Of a DNA stretch of 64,000 bases, positions 8,454 through 18,846 are shown in pieces. This DNA comes from Leuconostoc gasicomitatum LMG 18811. GTDB lineage: Bacteria; Bacillota; Bacilli; Lactobacillales; Lactobacillaceae. The translations under genes were made by a program, and so were the position numbers. Positions within the stretch are counted from its first letter, which is position 1; each line of letters begins with the position of its first letter. The DNA lies in contig NC_014319.1 in assembly GCF_000196855.1 (NCBI RefSeq), positions 1,302,001 to 1,366,000 on the forward strand, written 5' to 3'. Under the pieces are notes generated by a model that was not told where the DNA came from, made no database searches, and worked only from the letters and a program-made list of their open reading frames with translations.

Positions 8454-8717
8454 TTATAGGAAAAGTAACACCAGATGAGACAAACCACTAATTGCAAAAT
8501 TCAATGCCAAAATGGCAACAATTGGCGAAATGTCAATAATACCACCAATTGGTGGTATTATTCGAAATAAGTTTAGATAGGGTGAAACAATTCGTTGAAG
8601 CCATTTGCCAAACACTGATTGTTGGGCGCCAGGTAACCAGGACATTAAGACATAAATAACAATTGCATATTCATAGTAATTTGCGATACGTACAATCCAA
8701 TTTAGTATTTCTAGCAT
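8454..8717 (-). CDS. ylmG: YggT-family membrane protein YlmG
   Basis: An 87-residue membrane protein with two hydrophobic helices (~4-25 and ~62-85) and the family pattern SWLPGAQQSVFGKWLQRIVSP between them. YggT/YlmG proteins are encoded with SepF in Firmicutes and cyanobacteria and have been linked to division or envelope organisation; the molecular role is unknown. It follows sepF by 3 nt and is followed by ylmH almost without a gap. Confidence 0.92.
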   Translation of the reverse strand: MLEILNWIVRIANYYEYAIVIYVLMSWLPGAQQSVFGKWLQRIVSPYLNLFRIIPPIGGIIDISPIVAILALNFAISGLSHLVLLFL

Positions 8718-8720
8718 ATG

Positions 8721-9182
8721 TTAATACCGTGTATTCGGTTCTAAATTATCTGTCAACGTCCCTGAAATTTCAAAAGTTGCAGGTGTCACTAAAAAGATAG
8801 ACTGACCTATACGTTCAATTTCCCCATTGACTGCATATATAGCACCACCTAGAAAATCCAATATTCTTTTAGCTTGTGCTTCATCTATTTGCGTAAAATT
8901 AACAATTACTGCCTCTCCACCTAATATCTGAGAAGCAATATCTCTAGAATCTGAATATACTTTAGGTTCAAATAATGCAATTTTACTATTAGCATTACCT
9001 GGATCTGTCATTGTTGATTGTGCCGATTGACGGCCAAAATAGGCTGCTTGCTGCTGTGATGTTTGTTGCACTGGTTGTTGATGTTGTGGTTGTTCTTGAT
9101 AGCTACTATCGTTATAGCTATCTTCATATAAATCATCTTCATCATTACTAAAAAGACGTTTAATTGTATCGCCTAATGCCAT
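8721..9182 (-). CDS. sepF: Cell-division protein SepF
   Basis: SepF (153 aa) links FtsZ filaments to the membrane and shapes the septum. It shows an N-terminal amphipathic region (MALGDTIKRLFS), a low-complexity Gln/Ser/Tyr-rich linker (~18-55), and the conserved C-terminal core with VKVYSDSRDIA-like EPKVYSDSRDI and LGGEAVIVNFTQID, then RILDFLGGAIYAVNG. Placed after ftsZ, as usual. The site AAGGAGAAATT precedes its start. Confidence 0.95.
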   Translation of the reverse strand: MALGDTIKRLFSNDEDDLYEDSYNDSSYQEQPQHQQPVQQTSQQQAAYFGRQSAQSTMTDPGNANSKIALFEPKVYSDSRDIASQILGGEAVIVNFTQIDEAQAKRILDFLGGAIYAVNGEIERIGQSIFLVTPATFEISGTLTDNLEPNTRY

Positions 9183-9287
9183 AATTTCTCCTTAAACACG
9201 CAGGTTGCAGCTCACCATGTACACGACAATGATTGTATCTCATCGTTATATAACACAATCAAAATATACACAACTCACGTTTTTTTA

Positions 9288-10592
9288 TTAACGCTTTTTA
9301 AAGAATGGTGGTTGTTCAGTATCATCGTCATTGTTTGAAAAATCTACTGGTGTTTCATTGGATGTCGGTGTGTTAAACACATCAAAGGCTTGTTTTTGTA
9401 CACCATCAAACCGTTCATCATCAGCAAACGCATCTTTTGAAGCACCACTAATATTCCAATCAGCAAATGGATCATTTTGTGGCGCTGGTGTCGTTGATTT
9501 AACAGGCTCAGTTGCTGGTTTTTCAAATATTGATGTGTTTGGTGTTGCTGGTGTTACATTGTTACTTGTCGTACCAAATACTTTAGCAGCGTTTGCTTTT
9601 GGTGCAGCAGCTTTTTTTGCTGCAGAATCTACTGTGACATTCTGAAGACCAGTTGCAATTACTGTCACACGAATTGAATCACCTAGATTTTCATCAATAG
9701 AGGTACCGAAAATAACATTGACCTCACGTCCTGCTTCTTGAGCAATCACTTCTGAGGCTGTTTGTGCTTCAAACAATGACATATCCAATCCACCAGTAAT
9801 ATTTAGCAAAACATCTTCAGCACCTGACATGTCTACTTCAAGCAATGGTGAGGAAATAGCCTGCTTCGTTGCATCAGCGGCACGTGTTTCGCCGCTAGCT
9901 TGGCCAACACCCATTAATGCAGGTCCGGCATCTTGCATAACAGTTTTCACATCAGCAAAATCAAGATTAATGAAGCCTGGATTTGTAATTAGTTCTGAGA
10001 TACCTCGAACACCTTGAGCCACAACTTCATCAACAACTTTAAAGGCCTCTGACAGTGGTGTACGTAAATCAATACGATCTTTTAAACGTTCGTTAGTAAT
10101 CACAATCAATGAATCAACTGATTCGGACAACGCTTGTAATCCTTCAGCAGCGAAACGACCACGTTTTGGCCCTTCCCACTTGAATGGGCGTGTCACCACA
10201 GCAACAGTTAAAGCGCCTTGCTCTTTAGCTATACGCGCGACAACTGGTGCTGCACCGTTTCCAGTTCCACCACCCATACCAGCCGTGATAACAATCATAT
10301 CTGCACCTGAAATTGCTGAAGCAATATCTTCAGATGATTCTTCGGCAGCTTTAGTTCCACGTTCAGGATTTGAACCAGCACCTAAACCACCTGTTAATTT
10401 TGGTCCAATTTGAATTTTAATATCAGCCTTAGATTTATCCAAGGCTTGTACATCAGTGTTAGCAACGATAAACTCAACGCCACTAACACCTTCTTCGATC
10501 ATATGATTGACAGCGTTTGATCCACCACCACCAACACCGATAACTTTAATGATTGCACCTGTTTCCTGGGCGTCATCAATTGAAAAATCCAT
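9288..10592 (-). CDS. ftsZ: Cell-division GTPase FtsZ
   Basis: FtsZ (434 aa) polymerises with GTP to form the division ring. The tubulin signature GGGTGNG is at 107-113; the nucleotide-binding [14 protein letters not shown] loop is at ~18-31. The globular domain ends near 320. A variable Ala/Thr/Pro/Asn-rich linker follows, and the protein ends in the conserved PPFFKKR peptide that binds FtsA and SepF. It lies 20 nt downstream of ftsA, with AAGGAGACAACTT before the start codon. Confidence 0.98.
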   Translation of the reverse strand: MDFSIDDAQETGAIIKVIGVGGGGSNAVNHMIEEGVSGVEFIVANTDVQALDKSKADIKIQIGPKLTGGLGAGSNPERGTKAAEESSEDIASAISGADMIVITAGMGGGTGNGAAPVVARIAKEQGALTVAVVTRPFKWEGPKRGRFAAEGLQALSESVDSLIVITNERLKDRIDLRTPLSEAFKVVDEVVAQGVRGISELITNPGFINLDFADVKTVMQDAGPALMGVGQASGETRAADATKQAISSPLLEVDMSGAEDVLLNITGGLDMSLFEAQTASEVIAQEAGREVNVIFGTSIDENLGDSIRVTVIATGLQNVTVDSAAKKAAAPKANAAKVFGTTSNNVTPATPNTSIFEKPATEPVKSTTPAPQNDPFADWNISGASKDAFADDERFDGVQKQAFDVFNTPTSNETPVDFSNNDDDTEQPPFFKKR

Positions 10593-10612
10593 AAGTTGTC
10601 TCCTTAATTATA

Positions 10613-11962
10613 CTAATCTTCTCGAAATAAATTCTTAATTGTTTGTATTAAACGGCTAAAAATACTTTGCCGTGGTTGGTCATCTTGCTTGCCATCATAA
10701 TTGTATAACGGCTGATCGGTTGACTCAGATGTTTCTACGTATTCATGTGATTGTTTGGATACTGATGGTATAGATTGCATACTATCAGTATCTTCACGAT
10801 GTGACATAATAACTTGTTTAATGACCTGTTGTGTCATACTTTCACGCGAGGCAAACATCGCATACGCCATTGCGCGTGTATAAGAAGGATGACGCAATCC
10901 AATTTGATCAGGGATAAAAAGTCGTACATTGTCACCCAAAATAGTTTTAGCATAGTCAACCATGCGTGGCAAAGCTGCATTCCCACCAGTTAAAACAATC
11001 CCACCTGGCATGTTCAAACCGTTAACCGTGCTCAGCGGATCAAATGCACGCATATATATTTGTTCTAACCTTGCGGCAATAATTTCTGAAAGATAGTGTT
11101 CATTAACTAATTGAGGCGTATTATCTCCAACAACTTCAACAGAAAATTCTTTGTCAGAACTTGCTTGAGTTGGATCGGCATATCCAAAATCACGTTTGAT
11201 TTTTTCAGCATGTGTATAAGATATACCTAGAACTGTTGAAATATCTTTAGTAACATTATCCCCACCTTCGAGGTCTACATGATTAAACTTCAACTTACGA
11301 TCATGTATAACGGATGTCGTGGTTTGTCCACCACCGAGATCTATTAACACAGTTCCAAAGTCCTGTTCACCATCATTTAAAATGCTAGTGCCAATGGCCA
11401 ATGGTGCCAAAACAAATTCATGTAGCTTCAAACCTGCTTTTTGAATTGCCATACGTGTATTATCTAAAATCTTGCTTGGTCCAACAAAGGCTGTTCCGTG
11501 TAATTCAAGTCGCACACCAATCATTTCATGCGGATCTTTTATACCATCAAAACCATCTACAATAAATTCCTCAGCAATTAAATCAATAACATCATGATCT
11601 GACGATACATTATGCGATAAAGCCTGCTTTGCCACATTTTGTACATCAGCGTAAGTAATACGTTTATTTTGATTAGCAATCGAAACGAGGCCTTCGACAT
11701 GAACCATTTCAATTTGATTTGCAGGAATTCCTACAATTACTTCATTAATTTGAAAATTCGCTTTTTCTTGTGCTTGTTCAATCGCTTCGCGGATCGCACT
11801 GGCAGTTGCATCAATGTCCACGATCACGCCCTTACGTAAACCTCGCGAAGGTGCATTTCCTGCACCAATCACGTTGAATTGATTACCAGTTGTTTGCGCA
11901 ATGACTACTTTGATGGATGTGGTACCAATGTCTAAACCCACCGTCACGCCTGAATTATTCAT
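10613..11962 (-). CDS. ftsA: Cell-division protein FtsA
   Basis: FtsA (449 aa) is an actin-like ATPase that anchors FtsZ to the membrane. Visible are VGLDIGTTSIKVVIA (phosphate 1, ~8-22), the SHS2-domain segment GVIVDIDATASAIREAIE, VLIDLGGGQTTTSV (phosphate 2) and GIVLTGGNAALP (adenosine). The protein ends with an amphipathic helix (IFSRLIQTIKNLFRED), the expected membrane-targeting sequence. It lies upstream of ftsZ in the same transcript. Confidence 0.97.
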   Translation of the reverse strand: MNNSGVTVGLDIGTTSIKVVIAQTTGNQFNVIGAGNAPSRGLRKGVIVDIDATASAIREAIEQAQEKANFQINEVIVGIPANQIEMVHVEGLVSIANQNKRITYADVQNVAKQALSHNVSSDHDVIDLIAEEFIVDGFDGIKDPHEMIGVRLELHGTAFVGPSKILDNTRMAIQKAGLKLHEFVLAPLAIGTSILNDGEQDFGTVLIDLGGGQTTTSVIHDRKLKFNHVDLEGGDNVTKDISTVLGISYTHAEKIKRDFGYADPTQASSDKEFSVEVVGDNTPQLVNEHYLSEIIAARLEQIYMRAFDPLSTVNGLNMPGGIVLTGGNAALPRMVDYAKTILGDNVRLFIPDQIGLRHPSYTRAMAYAMFASRESMTQQVIKQVIMSHREDTDSMQSIPSVSKQSHEYVETSESTDQPLYNYDGKQDDQPRQSIFSRLIQTIKNLFRED

Positions 11963-12050
11963 GCGTCGTGCCCCTTTACAAAATTATTTTTTAATAAAAT
12001 ATACCTAACTATAATAATATCATAAGTTATAGCTATTACGCCACAAATTC

Positions 12051-12809
12051 TCACTTTTGTTTGTCTTTATGGTCGCTTTTTTTATTCGTTGTATTTGCCT
12101 GTGAGGTGCCATAAGCATATGAATAGGCACCAAATTGCAAATCAACAATACCCTTAACAGGCATTTGTGCAGCAATTCCAGGATAATAATTAATTTTTTT
12201 ACCAAATGTATCTAACGTTGCATAAACAGTATTCCCATCATTCATAATAATTATGAGCCGGTTAGCATTATCTTTATTAGGCGAAAAAATGATCTGACTA
12301 ATATTTTGACGTAACGTTAATTCTAATGATACAAACGCTTTAGCTAGTTTTTTAACATCTTTGTTTGTTTTAAAGTTGGCATATACAGGTGCATTGCCTT
12401 CAGGGGTTTGAACCTTTTTAAACATTCCCTCACGATTAATAATATACCAATTATGCCCTTGTTCAACATAACCTGCAGTTACTTTCTCAACAATGTCAAT
12501 GTTAACATTATTCCCCTGTAATGTGACCTGAGCTGAATCAATTTGATCATCTTGTCTAACGATATGTTGTGCAATAAACTTTGTCTGGCCCACTATACGC
12601 CAGTATGGTGTTTTCTGATTGATATTTGCATACGTTGCAATTTTATCAGTTGGTATCATCATGGTATTGATATTAACTGTTTTAATTGTTCGCCATGGCT
12701 GTAATAGGAGCACGATACCGACTATAAACACCACAAAAGCCGCTAAGCTTATCCAAAGTTGTCGCGGTCGTTTTGTTTTCAGTATCTTTTTGTCTTTTAA
12801 AACATGCAC
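12051..12809 (-). CDS. divIB: Cell-division protein DivIB/FtsQ
   Basis: A 252-residue bitopic membrane protein of the divisome: a short basic cytoplasmic head, one membrane helix (~18-40, LWISLAAFVVFIVGIVLLL), then an extracellular POTRA-like and beta domain (TVNINTMMIPTDKI onward). DivIB works with FtsL and DivIC in septal wall synthesis. It sits 4 nt after murG. Length and topology fit; sequence conservation in this family is low, so the call leans on position. Confidence 0.92.
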   Translation of the reverse strand: MHVLKDKKILKTKRPRQLWISLAAFVVFIVGIVLLLQPWRTIKTVNINTMMIPTDKIATYANINQKTPYWRIVGQTKFIAQHIVRQDDQIDSAQVTLQGNNVNIDIVEKVTAGYVEQGHNWYIINREGMFKKVQTPEGNAPVYANFKTNKDVKKLAKAFVSLELTLRQNISQIIFSPNKDNANRLIIIMNDGNTVYATLDTFGKKINYYPGIAAQMPVKGIVDLQFGAYSYAYGTSQANTTNKKSDHKDKQK

Positions 12810-12813
12810 TATT

Positions 12814-13923
12814 TTAATCTTTCTTTTCTAAAATGGCATCTTGTATTAAGTTATACAATCTATCACCTGCATCAGGTATTCCCACTTTTGCAACTTGTGC
12901 CGCCATATTTTCGCTGGCTTTATCATTCAACAATAATGAATCAACAGCTGTTATTAGTGTTTCTCCATTTAAATCTGTTTCTGCTATTACTAGTGCAGCA
13001 CCATCATCGACCAAGCTTTGTGCATTTTTCGTTTGATGATTGCCAGTAACATGAAGGCTTGGCACTAAAATCGATGGAATGCCTAATGCTGTGATTTCAG
13101 CAATTGACGTTGCCCCAGCTCTGGATACAATCGCATTGGTTTTTGCTAGCACTTCTGGCATATTATCAATATATGGCAGAATGCGAACATTATCAGCGAC
13201 AGCAATACCCTGACTATTTAGTTGTGATAACACATTGTCATATCGCTTAGGCCCTGTCACTACGACAACTTGATAATTTCTTAAATTAAAAGTATTCATA
13301 GCTTCAATAACTGCTGAATTGATAGCTGGTGCGCCTTGTGAGCCACCAAAAATTAAAAGCGTTGATTTGTCATCTCGCAAGCCCAAAGTTTGCCAAGAAA
13401 ACGTTGATACAATGTGTGCAACTTGCTGCGCACGAGGGTTACCAACAAGTGTCACTTTTCCTGCTGGAAATTGTTGTTTAGCAACATCAAAAGCAACACC
13501 AATTTTGCTTGCACCACGCGCCAAAAATTTATTTGTTACACCAGCAACAGAATTTTGTTCATGAATCACAGTTGGAATATGCATACGTTGCGCAGCATAT
13601 ACTACTGCCCCGGCGACATAACCACCTGTACCAACAACAACGTCTGGCTTAAAATCTTTAATAATCTTTTTAGATTGCTTGACTGCTCTCAAAAATAAAT
13701 TAACTGTTTTAACATTATCTAATGATAATGACCGCTTAAATCCTTGGACAGATAGCTTATCAAAAGCCATACCAGTTGCTGGTACAATATTAGATTCCAC
13801 TCCGCGTTCCGAACCAACATATAAAAATTCTGAGTCTGGTTCATGTTGCTTAATCACTTCAGCCAATGCTAAAGCTGGATAAATATGGCCGCCTGTGCCA
13901 CCACCCGATAAAATTACACGCAT
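12814..13923 (-). CDS. murG: MurG, undecaprenyl-PP-MurNAc-pentapeptide GlcNAc transferase
   Basis: MurG (369 aa) adds GlcNAc to lipid I to give lipid II at the inner membrane face. The N-terminal GGGTGGHIYPALALAE (~7-22) and the C-terminal-domain GGSQGAPAINSAV (~188-200) are the glycosyltransferase signatures; HEQNSVAGVTNKFLAR is also typical. It begins 1 nt past the murD stop codon and is followed closely by divIB. Confidence 0.97.
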   Translation of the reverse strand: MRVILSGGGTGGHIYPALALAEVIKQHEPDSEFLYVGSERGVESNIVPATGMAFDKLSVQGFKRSLSLDNVKTVNLFLRAVKQSKKIIKDFKPDVVVGTGGYVAGAVVYAAQRMHIPTVIHEQNSVAGVTNKFLARGASKIGVAFDVAKQQFPAGKVTLVGNPRAQQVAHIVSTFSWQTLGLRDDKSTLLIFGGSQGAPAINSAVIEAMNTFNLRNYQVVVVTGPKRYDNVLSQLNSQGIAVADNVRILPYIDNMPEVLAKTNAIVSRAGATSIAEITALGIPSILVPSLHVTGNHQTKNAQSLVDDGAALVIAETDLNGETLITAVDSLLLNDKASENMAAQVAKVGIPDAGDRLYNLIQDAILEKKD

Positions 13924-13924
13924 A

Positions 13925-15271
13925 TTATAGCCCCAACACTTTCTTTAACTCAGTAACATAACGTTCACCGCGCTCCTCAAAACTTTTATATTGATCCCAG
14001 CTAGCTGCTGCTGGTGACAGTAACACGACATCTCCAGTTACGGCAAGTTTCACGGCAACTGGTACAGCTTGTTCAACGTCATCCACAGTAATAACTGGTT
14101 TATTAGCAGCACGTGCAACAGCGACAATTTTTTGCTGCGTCTCACCAAAGGCAATAACAGCCTTCACATGTGATAAATTTGGTAATAATCTCATCAAGTC
14201 ATCCCCACGATCTAATCCCCCGGCTAACCATATCGTTGGTTGGTGAAAACTATTTAACGCTGTTTGTGTCGCTTCAATATCTGTCGCTTTTGAATCATTG
14301 TAAAAAACCACACCATTATCCGTTAAAACATGTTGTAATCGATGTTCTACACCACCAAATGTTTCAAGTACATGTCGTATCGCCGTATCATGCACACCTG
14401 CTAATTTTGCAACTGTCACTGCAGCCACAATATTTTCAAGATTATGTGGCCCAACCAATTTAATACCACTGAGCGGCATCAAATGATTATCCGAAATAAT
14501 TAAATCAACGTTATCTGTACGTACAGTATAATCATTTTTGATACGAGAAAACGCAACAACTTTTGCATGTGTTTTTTTGATAAACTCATCTGTATCTTGC
14601 CCATCTGCATTTAAGACTAGTAATTGATTACTTGTTTGATTTTTTGTTAGCTGAAACTTGGCCGCCACGTAATTTTCACGTGTCCCATGATAATCTAAAT
14701 GATTGGCAAAAATATTCGTAATTAATGCAATATCTGGCCGTATATCTGGCGTGCCCATTAATTGAAAGCTTGATAATTCTAATAAAAGTGTATCATCTGC
14801 TGTCAAGTCTTTGATAACCTCGCAGACTGGAATACCTATATTCCCAGCAGTCGTTACTTTTTGACCATCACTTTTAAGCATATCTCGAATTAATGACGTT
14901 GTTGTTGTTTTGCCATTTGAACCCGTAACAGCAATTAAACGGCCTTCAAACGAGCTCAAAGCAACTGCTACCTCCGTCAAAATAGGAATCTTTAGCTTTT
15001 TTGCTTGTTTAACCAAGGCTGTTTCATAGTTAATGCCTGGATTTTTAATTAAATAATCAAAAGAAGTATTTAATGACACCGCATCATCATGGTTAATAAA
15101 CTGGACACCTGCTGCTAACAATTGTCGATATACCATGTCATCTTCGAATTCGCCACCATTAACAACAGTGACTTGCGCCCCTAGTTCAAGCAAACGTTGC
15201 GCTGCTGCTTTTCCTGAACGTGCCCAACCAAATACCATCACTTTTTTATTGTTAAAATCTTGTATTTTCAT
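13925..15271 (-). CDS. murD: MurD, UDP-MurNAc-L-alanine:D-glutamate ligase
   Basis: A cytosolic ATP-dependent ligase adding D-Glu to UDP-MurNAc-Ala (448 aa). The ATP loop is AVTGSNGKTTTTSLI (~113-127); LLELSSFQLMGTPDIRPDIA and the C-terminal NDSKATDIEAT are further Mur-ligase signatures. Two ATG codons are in tandem. I chose the second (15271), as the AGG ribosome site lies only 2 nt from the first. Position between mraY and murG is the norm. Confidence 0.96.
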   Translation of the reverse strand: MKIQDFNNKKVMVFGWARSGKAAAQRLLELGAQVTVVNGGEFEDDMVYRQLLAAGVQFINHDDAVSLNTSFDYLIKNPGINYETALVKQAKKLKIPILTEVAVALSSFEGRLIAVTGSNGKTTTTSLIRDMLKSDGQKVTTAGNIGIPVCEVIKDLTADDTLLLELSSFQLMGTPDIRPDIALITNIFANHLDYHGTRENYVAAKFQLTKNQTSNQLLVLNADGQDTDEFIKKTHAKVVAFSRIKNDYTVRTDNVDLIISDNHLMPLSGIKLVGPHNLENIVAAVTVAKLAGVHDTAIRHVLETFGGVEHRLQHVLTDNGVVFYNDSKATDIEATQTALNSFHQPTIWLAGGLDRGDDLMRLLPNLSHVKAVIAFGETQQKIVAVARAANKPVITVDDVEQAVPVAVKLAVTGDVVLLSPAAASWDQYKSFEERGERYVTELKKVLGL

Positions 15272-15316
15272 CATAACCTGATTTCTAAAATTTTATGTAC
15301 GCGAGTATACTCGCTT

Positions 15317-16279
15317 TTAATTCATGTAAAAGATACCAGCAACTGCTAAAATGACAGATAAAATCCAAAACAAGGTATCGATTTGCCATTCACTCCAGCC
15401 AAATTTTTCAAACGAATGGTGAATTGGTGCCATTGGAAAGATACGCTTATGCCAGAAATGATAACCAATTGTTTGAATAATAACTGATAGTGTTTCGATA
15501 ACAAACACCAAACCAAACCAAACCAAAGAAAATGGCATACCGAGCAAAATAGATTCAATGGCTAAACCAGCTCCTAAAGCAAGCGAACCAGTATCACCCA
15601 TGAAGATCTTAGCTGTAGGTTTATTGAAAATCAAAAAGCCAATCAAGGAACCAATCACTGAAAAATTGAAAATAACTAATATTTGATTATGCATGTTCAT
15701 AGCAATAATACTATAAGCGGCATAAACAATAATACTTATACCTGCCAATAAACCATCTAAGCCGTCAGTAAGATTAGTTGCATTTGACCAGCCAACAAGC
15801 CAAAACCAAAGAAATACAAAGTAGAAAATGCCTAAATTGAATGTTCCAAGCAATGGCACATACAATGTGAAAGGAACGCCCATAAGCCACATAATTAACA
15901 TGATAACTGCTGCACTAATCGTTTGAGCTATTAGCTTTGGCTTAAAAGCAAAACCATCGTCAGCATGGTTAATTAATTTTAATGTATCATCGATACCACC
16001 AATAGTTGCATAAGCCAAAAATGCAACTACCGGAATCACCATAGTCATGACACCATGCCACCCATTATGAAGCCCGCCACCTATAAGTGAACTAATACAT
16101 GCAGCGGCAACAAAAAGCACACCACCCATGCTAGGTGTACCAGACTTTGCTTGATGGTCTGGCCCAAGCTTTCGAATAACTGCCTGCTCTTTTGATTGTT
16201 TTAAAAACTTAATCAGAAATGGCATAAATATCACTGTTACGATTAGTGCACGGGCCAACGCCCATAAATTTTCAGACAT
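15317..16279 (-). CDS. mraY: MraY, phospho-MurNAc-pentapeptide transferase
   Basis: A polytopic membrane enzyme (320 aa, about ten helices) that makes lipid I from UDP-MurNAc-pentapeptide and undecaprenyl phosphate. Signatures include KSGTPSMGG (~46-54), GGIDDTLK with catalytic Asp pair (~93-100), SNATNLTDGLDGL (~163-175) and FMGDTGSLALG (~228-238). It lies between pbpX and murD in the dcw operon. Confidence 0.97.
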   Translation of the reverse strand: MSENLWALARALIVTVIFMPFLIKFLKQSKEQAVIRKLGPDHQAKSGTPSMGGVLFVAAACISSLIGGGLHNGWHGVMTMVIPVVAFLAYATIGGIDDTLKLINHADDGFAFKPKLIAQTISAAVIMLIMWLMGVPFTLYVPLLGTFNLGIFYFVFLWFWLVGWSNATNLTDGLDGLLAGISIIVYAAYSIIAMNMHNQILVIFNFSVIGSLIGFLIFNKPTAKIFMGDTGSLALGAGLAIESILLGMPFSLVWFGLVFVIETLSVIIQTIGYHFWHKRIFPMAPIHHSFEKFGWSEWQIDTLFWILSVILAVAGIFYMN

Positions 16280-16288
16280 ATTCTTTCC

Positions 16289-18469
16289 TTACTTCTTTTC
16301 TTTTAACCTAACAGCAACTTGACTAGTATCCACAACTAACTGATTTTTAGCCACTGTTTGGCCCACAATATAACCAGATCCTGACCAAGTGAGTTTAAAC
16401 CCTACTTCTCGAGCAAATGACTGTGCATCCGTCAAACTCCAGCCCGTCATATCTGGCAAATATGTATTACCTTTTGCATGCAAAATCACCAGTTGATTTG
16501 TTAATGATTTTTGTTCTGGTCGTAATGACTGGCTCTCAATTTGGCCACTATTACCCACAACAGCTGTTCTAAAACCTGCATCAGTCAATGTTTGCGTGGC
16601 TTTAGCAATTGACCGACCGACAACATTAGGTACTGTCTGTTTCGTTGTCTTTGATTTTACAGCACTATCACTATTATTTAAAGCCTGAAGCATCAAGGGT
16701 TGAAATACCTTATTCATTGTTATTTGAATTGTTGGATCAGGGAATATCTTAGGTTGCTTTACAGCCATATAGAAAATATACTTTGGATTTTTTTCTGGTG
16801 CCAAAACCATAACAGAATGAATGGCATTGCTTAATCCTTGTAAATACTGGCCATTTTCAGATATTTGTGCTGTTCCAGTTTTAGCTGCAATTTGATAACC
16901 AAACTTTCGCAAATCAAATTCCTTTGCAGTACCAGTCTCCTGATTAACAACATCAATCATGTACTTACGAACCTGTTGTGCTGTGCTGGCTTTAATAGGG
17001 TGTGCGACAGTATCTGTTTTTCCTTGTTGCAGCACTGCCCCTGTTGCAGGATTAACCACTTTATCCACAAAGTATGGTTTAACTTCTTTTCCATCATTTG
17101 CAATAGCTGAGTAGGCTTGAATCATTTGTAATGGTGTCACACTAATTCCTTGGCCATAGGCCGTATTGGCCTGATCAATAGGATAAGCATAAGAAATAAT
17201 CCCAGCGTCTTCACCATTTAAACCTGATTTAGTCGATTGTAGAAACCGAAATTTTTCAAGATACTTAAGCCAAGTTGCGGCACCAAGTTGCTGTTCAGTG
17301 CGTGCAAATGCAACGTTGGAAGAACGCCAAAATCCTTCTCGATAAGTGAGCGTACCTTGATCTTGCCCAAATGCATCAACAACTTTTTTGCCATCAATTA
17401 AGAGTGTCCCAGATGGGTAGGTGGCATTAGGTCGCCATTTTCCTGAATCAATGGCTGCAGCTAGCGTAACACCTTTCATCGTTGATCCAGGCTCAAAAGG
17501 GGCTTGGTCCAATAAATTAGCCCATAGGTCCGGATTAATTGTTTTACCATTGGGATTGAAATTTGGACGTTGCGTTGCTGCAACGATTCGACCAGTTTTA
17601 GCTTCCATCAAAACACCAACTGTCGCTTTTGCCTTCGTCGATTTAAGTAAGTCATCCATACGTGTTTCAAGTGTATTTTGAAGTGAACTATCTAACGTAA
17701 GGTAAACATCATTTCCCGGTTTTACTGTCCTACTATCCTGCACATTTTCCACTTGGCCATCATATTTTTTAATGCCATTTTTTCCGGCAAGTAAGGTATT
17801 TTCAGCAGCTTCTATGCCCATAAACCCAACTTGTTGAGATTGACCACTCTTTTTATTGTCATTAGTACTCATGGCACCAATTAAATGTGACGCCATATTG
17901 CCATTAGGATATATACGCGATGGTCGTGATATGAAATTTATACCTGGTAATTTAAGAGCCCGAATTTTTTTATACTGATCAATATTTAAATTTTTACTTG
18001 CTTGAACTTTTGTAGAGATAAACTCAACTTGATAAACATTTTTTTCTAATCGACTTAATATATCTTTTTGATCCATGTCAATAATTTTACTAAGCTTTTC
18101 TGCAGTAGTTTCTTTATCTACTACATGACCAGAACCATCAACATATTGACCAGTTTTCGTATCTTTAACACGTGCTACTTTTTTATCAAGTACAGCATAC
18201 ATATCATAAACTGTTGTGTTTTCTGCTAGTACTTGACCATTAGCATCATAAATTTTGCCACGGCTTGCTGGTACTACCTGGTTCGCCATAAATGCACGAC
18301 GTGTTGCATCATTTAAGTTATGTCCATCAACCGAACCACTCGCTATAACAAAAAGACGTATACCAAGCCCTAAAGTTACCAGCACAATTGCGCCCAGTAA
18401 TACACCACCAAACACTTTGGCGTTTTTAGTAACTTTTTTATTTGGTATCCGTCTCATAGTATTTTTCAT
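16289..18469 (-). CDS. pbpX: Division transpeptidase PBP2x (class B PBP)
   Basis: A 726-residue class B penicillin-binding protein that cross-links septal peptidoglycan. It has a short cytoplasmic head, one membrane helix (~20-43), a dimerisation/pedestal domain, and a transpeptidase domain with PGSTMK (catalytic Ser), SSN and KTGTA motifs. Two C-terminal PASTA domains (~600-726, starting VPNVVGRSIAKAT and LPDMTGWSLTDAQ) bind wall fragments. It follows ftsL by 2 nt without a clear ribosome site, suggesting coupling. Confidence 0.95.
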   Translation of the reverse strand: MKNTMRRIPNKKVTKNAKVFGGVLLGAIVLVTLGLGIRLFVIASGSVDGHNLNDATRRAFMANQVVPASRGKIYDANGQVLAENTTVYDMYAVLDKKVARVKDTKTGQYVDGSGHVVDKETTAEKLSKIIDMDQKDILSRLEKNVYQVEFISTKVQASKNLNIDQYKKIRALKLPGINFISRPSRIYPNGNMASHLIGAMSTNDNKKSGQSQQVGFMGIEAAENTLLAGKNGIKKYDGQVENVQDSRTVKPGNDVYLTLDSSLQNTLETRMDDLLKSTKAKATVGVLMEAKTGRIVAATQRPNFNPNGKTINPDLWANLLDQAPFEPGSTMKGVTLAAAIDSGKWRPNATYPSGTLLIDGKKVVDAFGQDQGTLTYREGFWRSSNVAFARTEQQLGAATWLKYLEKFRFLQSTKSGLNGEDAGIISYAYPIDQANTAYGQGISVTPLQMIQAYSAIANDGKEVKPYFVDKVVNPATGAVLQQGKTDTVAHPIKASTAQQVRKYMIDVVNQETGTAKEFDLRKFGYQIAAKTGTAQISENGQYLQGLSNAIHSVMVLAPEKNPKYIFYMAVKQPKIFPDPTIQITMNKVFQPLMLQALNNSDSAVKSKTTKQTVPNVVGRSIAKATQTLTDAGFRTAVVGNSGQIESQSLRPEQKSLTNQLVILHAKGNTYLPDMTGWSLTDAQSFAREVGFKLTWSGSGYIVGQTVAKNQLVVDTSQVAVRLKEKK

Positions 18470-18471
18470 AA

Positions 18472-18828
18472 TTATTGGTTAATATTTCTGACGTTACTAT
18501 CGGATAACGTCATATTATATTTCTTAGCAACCTCATCTAAATTTTGCTTACTTGTTTTGTTTTGAATATCGCTACGCAAAGCGTTATTAGTTTCTCTTGT
18601 AGTCTCAGTTTCCGTTTGCATGTTTGCTGCATTTGAACGGGCTGCATTCGTCTGCATACTGGAAAAAACAACACCCACCATCAATATCATAATGACAGCT
18701 GAAACAAAAGCAACCATTAATCGCTCTTTTCGTGTCCAGCGCGCTGCCTTGTACTTTATACGCGTTTTTGGTTGTGCTAAAGGTAGCGCTTCAGCTGCCG
18801 TTGAATATTGATATGCATTCTGTGCCAT
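18472..18828 (-). CDS. ftsL: Cell-division protein FtsL
   Basis: A 118-residue bitopic protein: basic cytoplasmic head (KTRIKYKAARWTRKERL), one membrane helix (~36-58), then an extracellular coiled coil (~60-105). It works with DivIB/DivIC in the divisome. The family varies in sequence; the call rests on topology and on its place between rsmH and pbpX. Confidence 0.92.
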   Translation of the reverse strand: MAQNAYQYSTAAEALPLAQPKTRIKYKAARWTRKERLMVAFVSAVIMILMVGVVFSSMQTNAARSNAANMQTETETTRETNNALRSDIQNKTSKQNLDEVAKKYNMTLSDSNVRNINQ

Positions 18829-18846
18829 GTTTGCAACTCCTAAATA

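Noticed and set aside
9331-9645. 104-codon plus-strand frame opposite ftsZ
   Set aside because: Antisense shadow in the low-complexity linker region of ftsZ.
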